From contig CM071573.1 in the NCBI GenBank assembly GCA_036426205.1, positions 45,165,664 to 45,229,663 of the forward strand: 64,000 bases of DNA, in the 5' to 3' direction. The notes under the pieces were generated by a model. The model ran no database searches, was not told the origin of the DNA, and was given only the letters and a program-made list of their open reading frames with translations. The position numbers were made by a program, and so were the translations under genes. The stretch's first letter is position 1. Every line of letters begins with the position of its first letter. Source of the DNA: Ascaphus truei (taxonomy: Eukaryota > Chordata > Amphibia > Anura > Ascaphidae). Below, piece by piece: positions 59,245-64,000 of this stretch.

Positions 59245-59500
59245 GGGTGGCGGGGTCGTGGCCATGACATCATGTGGCTGGTTCGCCCTCATTGGCTGAA
59301 CGTCAGCAGCGCCAAAAGACAAAAATGTTGTATTTTTTGGCAAAGGCCGACGCGCATCCCGCTTTGTGTGCTCGCATACACACGCCAACTGGGGCCTGCC
59401 CCATAGAGGGCTGTACTTGGTGCGCATGCGCAAACACGCCGACTGGGGCCTAACCCATAGAGCCGCAACCACCGGGGACGAAGCTTTTGACTCTTCAGTT
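59245..59500. mobile_element. PIF/Harbinger-like MITE (family B), partial
   Basis: Contains CTGGTTCGCCCTCATTGGCT and, further right, two copies of CACGCC(A/G)ACTGGGGCCT about 60 bp apart. The left end is missing. Confidence 0.55.
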
Positions 59501-61120
59501 AGGCTAATACACTATGATAAATATACTATATACTGAATATTATATATACTATATATTGAACTGCTGCTTTTCCCTTCACTGCAGAGCAACCTGTTCCAGT
59601 GCTGCCCAAGTAAAAAATATTTATGAACAATAAAACCCTTGCTACAATGTACTCTTTGAATGTGAATCTCTCACCACACAAATCGGTCTCTATAATGTAT
59701 CATGTTCTGTGTCTGCAACTGTCAGGCTACGCTTCTGGTTGCTACGGGCAACACATTGGATGGAGACAATCACCTAGTGTTGCTATTTAAACATCAACCC
59801 AGCCAACTGTCATTTACTGCAATTTTTCCCTTCACTTTGGTGTGAGATGTTAACAAGGCCTGGACTAAAGCAATGAGCGTCCTAGTATCAGTGATGTATA
59901 CATTGTTTTGTGTGAAAACCTATTAAACGTATAGGAAGCCCCTTGCTGCAATGCGCTGCAGGCCCCTCTGGCAGCAAGGGGTTAAAGTATTAAACAAAGA
60001 TGGAAACACGGTGAGAATATGCCAGACAGCCCAGTACTTTAACAACTTTATTACAACTTCACGTCGGCTTTCTCCGTAGTCGTGTCTCTGCTCTTTCCGT
60101 ATGAAACGTCAGCTTTTTGCAGTTGAAAATGACTTTGGAGATACTATTTCTCCAGCACGTGCGCAAACAAAGTCTATTATTCAAGGCCAGCCGCAGCTTT
60201 CTTATCTCACTTGTACTGGCTTTGCGGTCGTGCACACCATTCAATAATTCTGTCAAGTGATATCTTTTGCCGGTGACAGAGTGCTAAACCGTGATTTATT
60301 GCTCGAGTACACATTGCTTTCATGGAAGTGATTTGTTTAAACAACACAAAAGTGCTAAAATAAATTATTCATAGCATGCAAATTGATGACTTTACGCGCT
60401 GTAGTAAGCCTCGGAATAAGCAGCGTGTCGCTTTTATATGCTGCATTAATTCCGCCTGATTACGTCTTGCAGTTTACATTGCAGAAAGATATTCAGTTCA
60501 ACCTTAGCCTGTGAGTTTTCCGGTGCAAATAGATCAAAGGAGTGTGTCCCCTCCTCAGGTTGCTGCTATTATTGCTTATAAAGAGGATTGTGATCTTGGT
60601 AAAATAATCGAATAAATATTAAAGAACTCATAACCCTGAGCGATAAATATTAAATGTATACACTTATTCTTAGCAGGACGACTTTCTTCAGTGTCAGGTA
60701 TCCTGCAACCAGTATTTCTTGCTTGTTATGTTAGCATTGCAAATATGTTTATGTATACATTCTGAAAGCACTGCATTGTTAAGGATTGCATTCATTATAA
60801 TTACTTATGAGAAACATTGTAGCGACATTGCGGAAACTGACAGGCGTGTATAGTAGTTACCCGTGCTGAGATTAGCAGAGAAACATTTGTGGCGAGGATA
60901 ACGTTTATTTTACTACATTTCATTTACATCTGTGTGGCAGAAAATGGGACTAAATCATTTGTGACGTTTAAGGCATTGGAATAAATAAGGTTAGTACATA
61001 GGCACACACGAGCACCATTACATTTCAGATTTCTGTGCATCAATTTTACACCATACAGTAAATGCCATTACAAAGCTAAGTTAATAAGGCCCCATGCTCT
61101 CCATCACATTTTTTTATTTA
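59501..61120. other. Unclassified, apparently single-copy sequence
   Basis: No TE recognised. 60040-60660 is well balanced in composition, lacks simple repeats and has homeodomain-type TAATTA-like and TTTATTGC phrases, so it is a candidate conserved non-coding region. This cannot be shown without comparison to other genomes. Confidence 0.35.
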
Positions 61121-61124
61121 CATA

Positions 61125-61351
61125 CAGGTAGTCCTCGTTATCCAACGTTTCACTTTAAAACGAATGGCATATTGACGCTTTACAATGCAACCCTAAGGGC
61201 CGTTTTTCGACGCCGGAATGCATTATCCGACGCCTGAATGCGTTATCCAACGCTCACCGCCACTGATTTAACATGGGACTCACTTTACAACAATTTCACT
61301 ATCCAACGCTACTTCCAGAACGGATTCCATTGGATAACTGAGGACTGCCTG
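61125..61351. mobile_element. Tigger/pogo-like MITE
   Basis: Ends CAGGTAGTCCTCGTTATCC and the mirrored GGATAACTGAGGACTGCCTG, with TA just outside both (61123-61124, 61352-61353). Internal TATCCAACGC phrases repeat. A TA duplication plus this TIR type suggests the pogo/Tigger branch of Tc1/mariner. Confidence 0.7.
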
Positions 61352-61385
61352 TACAGTGCTGTTTTACCATTGGGTGGCACTAGAC

Positions 61386-61562
61386 ATGGGGTGGACCAGT
61401 CCTCAAGGGCCAATAACAGGTAAGGTTTTCAGGATATCCCTGCTTCAGTAGAGGTGGTGCAGTCAAAGATTGAGCCACTGATTGAACCAATTGTGCTGAA
61501 GCAGGGATATCCTGAAAATCTGACCTGCTGGGCCCCATGAGGACTGGAGTTGGCCTCCCCTG
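61386..61562. mobile_element. hAT-like foldback MITE (family A)
   Basis: Flanks CACTAGAC (61378-61385) and CAGTAGAC (61563-61570) match in 7 of 8. Palindromic interior as in other copies; the left TIR has a small deletion. Confidence 0.75.
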
Positions 61563-61712
61563 CAGTAGACAATATAAGATTACCCTACACCTGTCAATTG
61601 CATCTAATTTTTAGTTCAAAGATTTTCCTCTGCCGTTCTCTGGCACAATGTTGTTACAAAAACAGAACTAGTCTTTTGACAGAAAAAAAGAAAAACATGT
61701 GATAGTGTAAAA

Positions 61713-61980
61713 TGGGGGCGGAAGATTTTTCAGGGTGGGCACAGTGGTTGCAGAGGCCCCGCGCTCTTCCCTAAGGCATATAAATTAAATGCAGGTGGAT
61801 CGCGTGAGGCTTCTGCAACTTCCCTTACCTTGTCTTCGGCGACGCCATGGCAATGCAGCGTCAAATGACGTCGTGACGACGAACCCACGGTGTCATTGGA
61901 TGCCGAAGGCAAGGAGGGGGGCACAAGCAGGGAGGGAGAGCAGGAAAGGGGGCACAGCAGGGAAAGTTTGCGCACCATCG
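61713..61980. mobile_element. hAT-like MITE (family D)
   Basis: Interior GAAGATTTTTCAGGG and TTGCAGAGGCCCCGCGCTC match the copy at 5836. Flanks GTGTAAAA (61705-61712) and GTGTAAAC (61981-61988) match in 7 of 8. Confidence 0.65.
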
Positions 61981-61988
61981 GTGTAAAC

Positions 61989-63771
61989 AATACAGTTTTA
62001 CAGGAGAACCGTGAAAACGTGAAAACATCTGCCCTTGTTGTTTATACATTCCAGACTGCAACTGATGATAAAGGTAATGTAATCTGATATTTGATAGCAA
62101 ATTAAGCATTAAACCAGAGATACACGACTTTGACCCCAAGATATAAAAGGTTTAGGGTGCAATATTACAAGACCACCCTCCAAGAAAATATATCTGTAGG
62201 TTTATTCAACCAATATGAAAGCTGCAAATTAACTAGAAGAACCAATACGTGTTATTTGAGTGTGTGTGTGTGTGTATATTATAAATCTTCTGCAGTTTCT
62301 TAGCCAGATTTGTGTGGCAGATGGATGGAAAACATTTATTATTTATTATTGACCCCTTGGTGCTGACCATGCCATGTTATCAATATCCCCCTCTTCAATT
62401 GCTCAAACACCAGGGAAGTTATTTATCAGTCTCCTGGTTGTAAATGTAGTGCAAAGAAACTGCACCAGATACTGTGGCAGTGTGGATGTGACAGCAATAG
62501 TTTCAAAAAGTCTAAACGGGACAATATCTATACCAAGCCACTGATGTCCCACTGCTAATCTAGTATGCATGGCCCAGAAAAGGTCAACAAAAGGAAGCCA
62601 CGTTCATATGAATAGGAGCTGAGGCGTGCTAAAGTTTAGCACCCATCTTTGGATCTGGGCCATAAAGAGCTAAAGCCAAGCACTATATACCGAGTTACAT
62701 AGGATGTGATATATTTCTGAGTTTTGTTCCTGGATTACACCGTATACAGCAGTGAACCAATCAGTACGAGTTTGCATTTGCCAAAGTGTTTGTTTTGCAA
62801 ATTGTAATTCTGTTTTAAGATACCTTGCGATCTTGTTGAAATAAGCAATGTTCACTTTTGCTGCCAACCACATTACAATGTATTGGTATCATTTTTTTTT
62901 TTATGCTGATCTGTAGCGTAGTAATTATGGGACATGCCGTAAATCTGCTGGGTTCTCTATGGCAAACCAGACAAACAAGCAAAGAAAAGGCATTTTGTGC
63001 TGCTGGGTAAACATATTTAGCAAAATAGACCAGGTCTCTGAAGCATCATAGAATAAGTCCTTGCATAACCTGAATTTATCTCTCTGTTACCATTCTGCAT
63101 TTCCAGCCATGCAAGGTGCAATAATTTACCTTCGTGCAAGATATTCTCTTCTCATTGGTTGTATTTAAGTTTGGTAATTTTCATATCCCAGAAGATATGT
63201 AGCAATTAAAATAGACTAAAAAGCACTCAGCCATTTAGCTCATTTGGCATGTGTATAATTTCCGAGTTTGATAGCATGGTAAATGTGTACACCAACAAAC
63301 TTTTTCATGCAATAATTCATTTCCTAAGTATAGGCTAGTTGATGCAATATAGAGCAATACATTATCTAACTCTGTGATTTCAGTTCTTAGCTCTGGCTAC
63401 TCATCCTTACAAAGTCAGCTCCAGTTCCCAGCTGGATCATTGCCTTTCCTGTGTAAATCACAAGGACCTGTCTCATTATTTAACTTGTCTCTGTTTATTC
63501 CTGTACAACTGTGCTCTATCTATCCAATGAGTCCCTCTATTCATGATTCATTGGTCCTCTTCATCTGGATGACATCCTGCTTAAAGGTCATATGGGTCCC
63601 TTCCCCATCAGTACCCTCCCTCGACACCCAAGGGAAGAGCACACAGTTTGGGATTTGTCAAAATTAGGGTTACAGTTTTATTGAAAATCCTACACAATTA
63701 AACCAGTCAGCTCAAGACTTTCAAGAGTTATTATCATAAATGTAGATGAGGATTGGAAGACATAGCCATAC
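61989..63771. other. Unclassified AT-rich sequence
   Basis: No gene seen. A short GT run at about 62260 and a T run near 62892. The 97-codon frame at 63374-63667 has no recognisable domain. Confidence 0.4.
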
Positions 63772-63779
63772 AGCTAGTC

Positions 63780-63881
63780 CAGGGTTGGACAACTATCCGT
63801 GCTTCAGCACAGGTGGCTCAATCAAAGACCTGAAAACCTGACCTGTTGGTGGCTCTTGAGGACTAGAGTTGCCTACCCCTG
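63780..63881. mobile_element. hAT-like foldback MITE (family A), internally deleted
   Basis: Perfect 8-bp duplication AGCTAGTC at 63772-63779 and 63882-63889. TIR CAGGGTTGGACAACT is mirrored by the right end. About 70 bases of the centre are missing. Confidence 0.8.
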
Positions 63882-64000
63882 AGCTAGTCATTTCTTCATC
63901 CCCTGACAAATTAGCTTAAGGGGTGAATTGAAGGCTAACCACATGGCTACTAACCCAATAGCCTTCCCCCCTCCCCCATGCCAATCCCAGCAGCACTTGC

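Noticed and set aside
58930..59406. 158-codon frame and overlapping frames on both strands
   Set aside because: Lies across an LTR-like fragment and a Harbinger-like MITE; GC-rich sequence with few stops, no domain.
63374..63667. Possible RT-like HLDDILLKGH in an alternative frame near 63565
   Set aside because: Only one short motif, no supporting RT blocks upstream; likely chance or too decayed to assign.

Overview
The window reads as vertebrate, most likely amphibian (frog-like), non-genic DNA. I found no host protein-coding exon, rRNA, tRNA, CRISPR array or bacterial-type gene. What can be recognised is almost all transposable-element (TE) sequence: Penelope-like retroelements (PLEs) with hammerhead-type motifs, one nearly complete Tc1-like transposon, an L2/CR1-type LINE 3' end with several detached tails, and many short non-autonomous DNA transposons (hAT-like, PIF/Harbinger-like, Tigger-like). 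The rest is micro- and minisatellite arrays and AT-rich sequence that I could not classify. Many of the longest open frames are artefacts of tandem repeats or palindromes. The host assignment rests on this repeat mixture and is an inference.

Layout. 0-12 kb: short inverted-repeat transposons, several nested inside one another, a 29-bp minisatellite and a 156-bp palindrome. 12-24 kb: more of the same, a 25-bp minisatellite, a possible LTR-element remnant (19-21 kb), and a transposase-remnant repeat (21.5-22.5 kb) interrupted by a Harbinger-like insertion; a second copy of that repeat lies at 55.2-56.2 kb. 24-29 kb: a 570-bp pyrimidine tract, the first copy of a near-identical inverted 270-bp pair (partner at 35.8 kb), a minisatellite growing out of a half hAT element, a LINE 3' end and a small PLE remnant. 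30-36 kb: PLE fragments and two copies of a TA-targeting element inside AT repeats. 36.6-38.3 kb: the Tc1-like element. 40-44.5 kb: a hairpin, a long inverted repeat with ~400-bp arms, a PLE fragment and a ~37-bp minisatellite with higher-order structure. 46.7-54.8 kb: an 8-kb PLE locus with opposed copies, one arm split by a 2.3-kb insertion. 55-64 kb: PLE 3' fragments including the best hammerhead motif, an LTR-like fragment, MITEs and unclassified AT-rich DNA.

There are no operons or pathways. The internal logic is that of a retroelement graveyard: PLEs supply reverse transcriptase (RT), GIY-YIG endonuclease and ribozyme-like ends; Tc1, hAT and Harbinger families supply terminal inverted repeats (TIRs) with TA, 8-bp and TTA target duplications. 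The observations most worth a second look are the 270-bp inverted pair (3 mismatches, no indels, flanks much more diverged), the PLE locus with hammerhead-like motifs at both ends, and the hammerhead motif at 58.4 kb.
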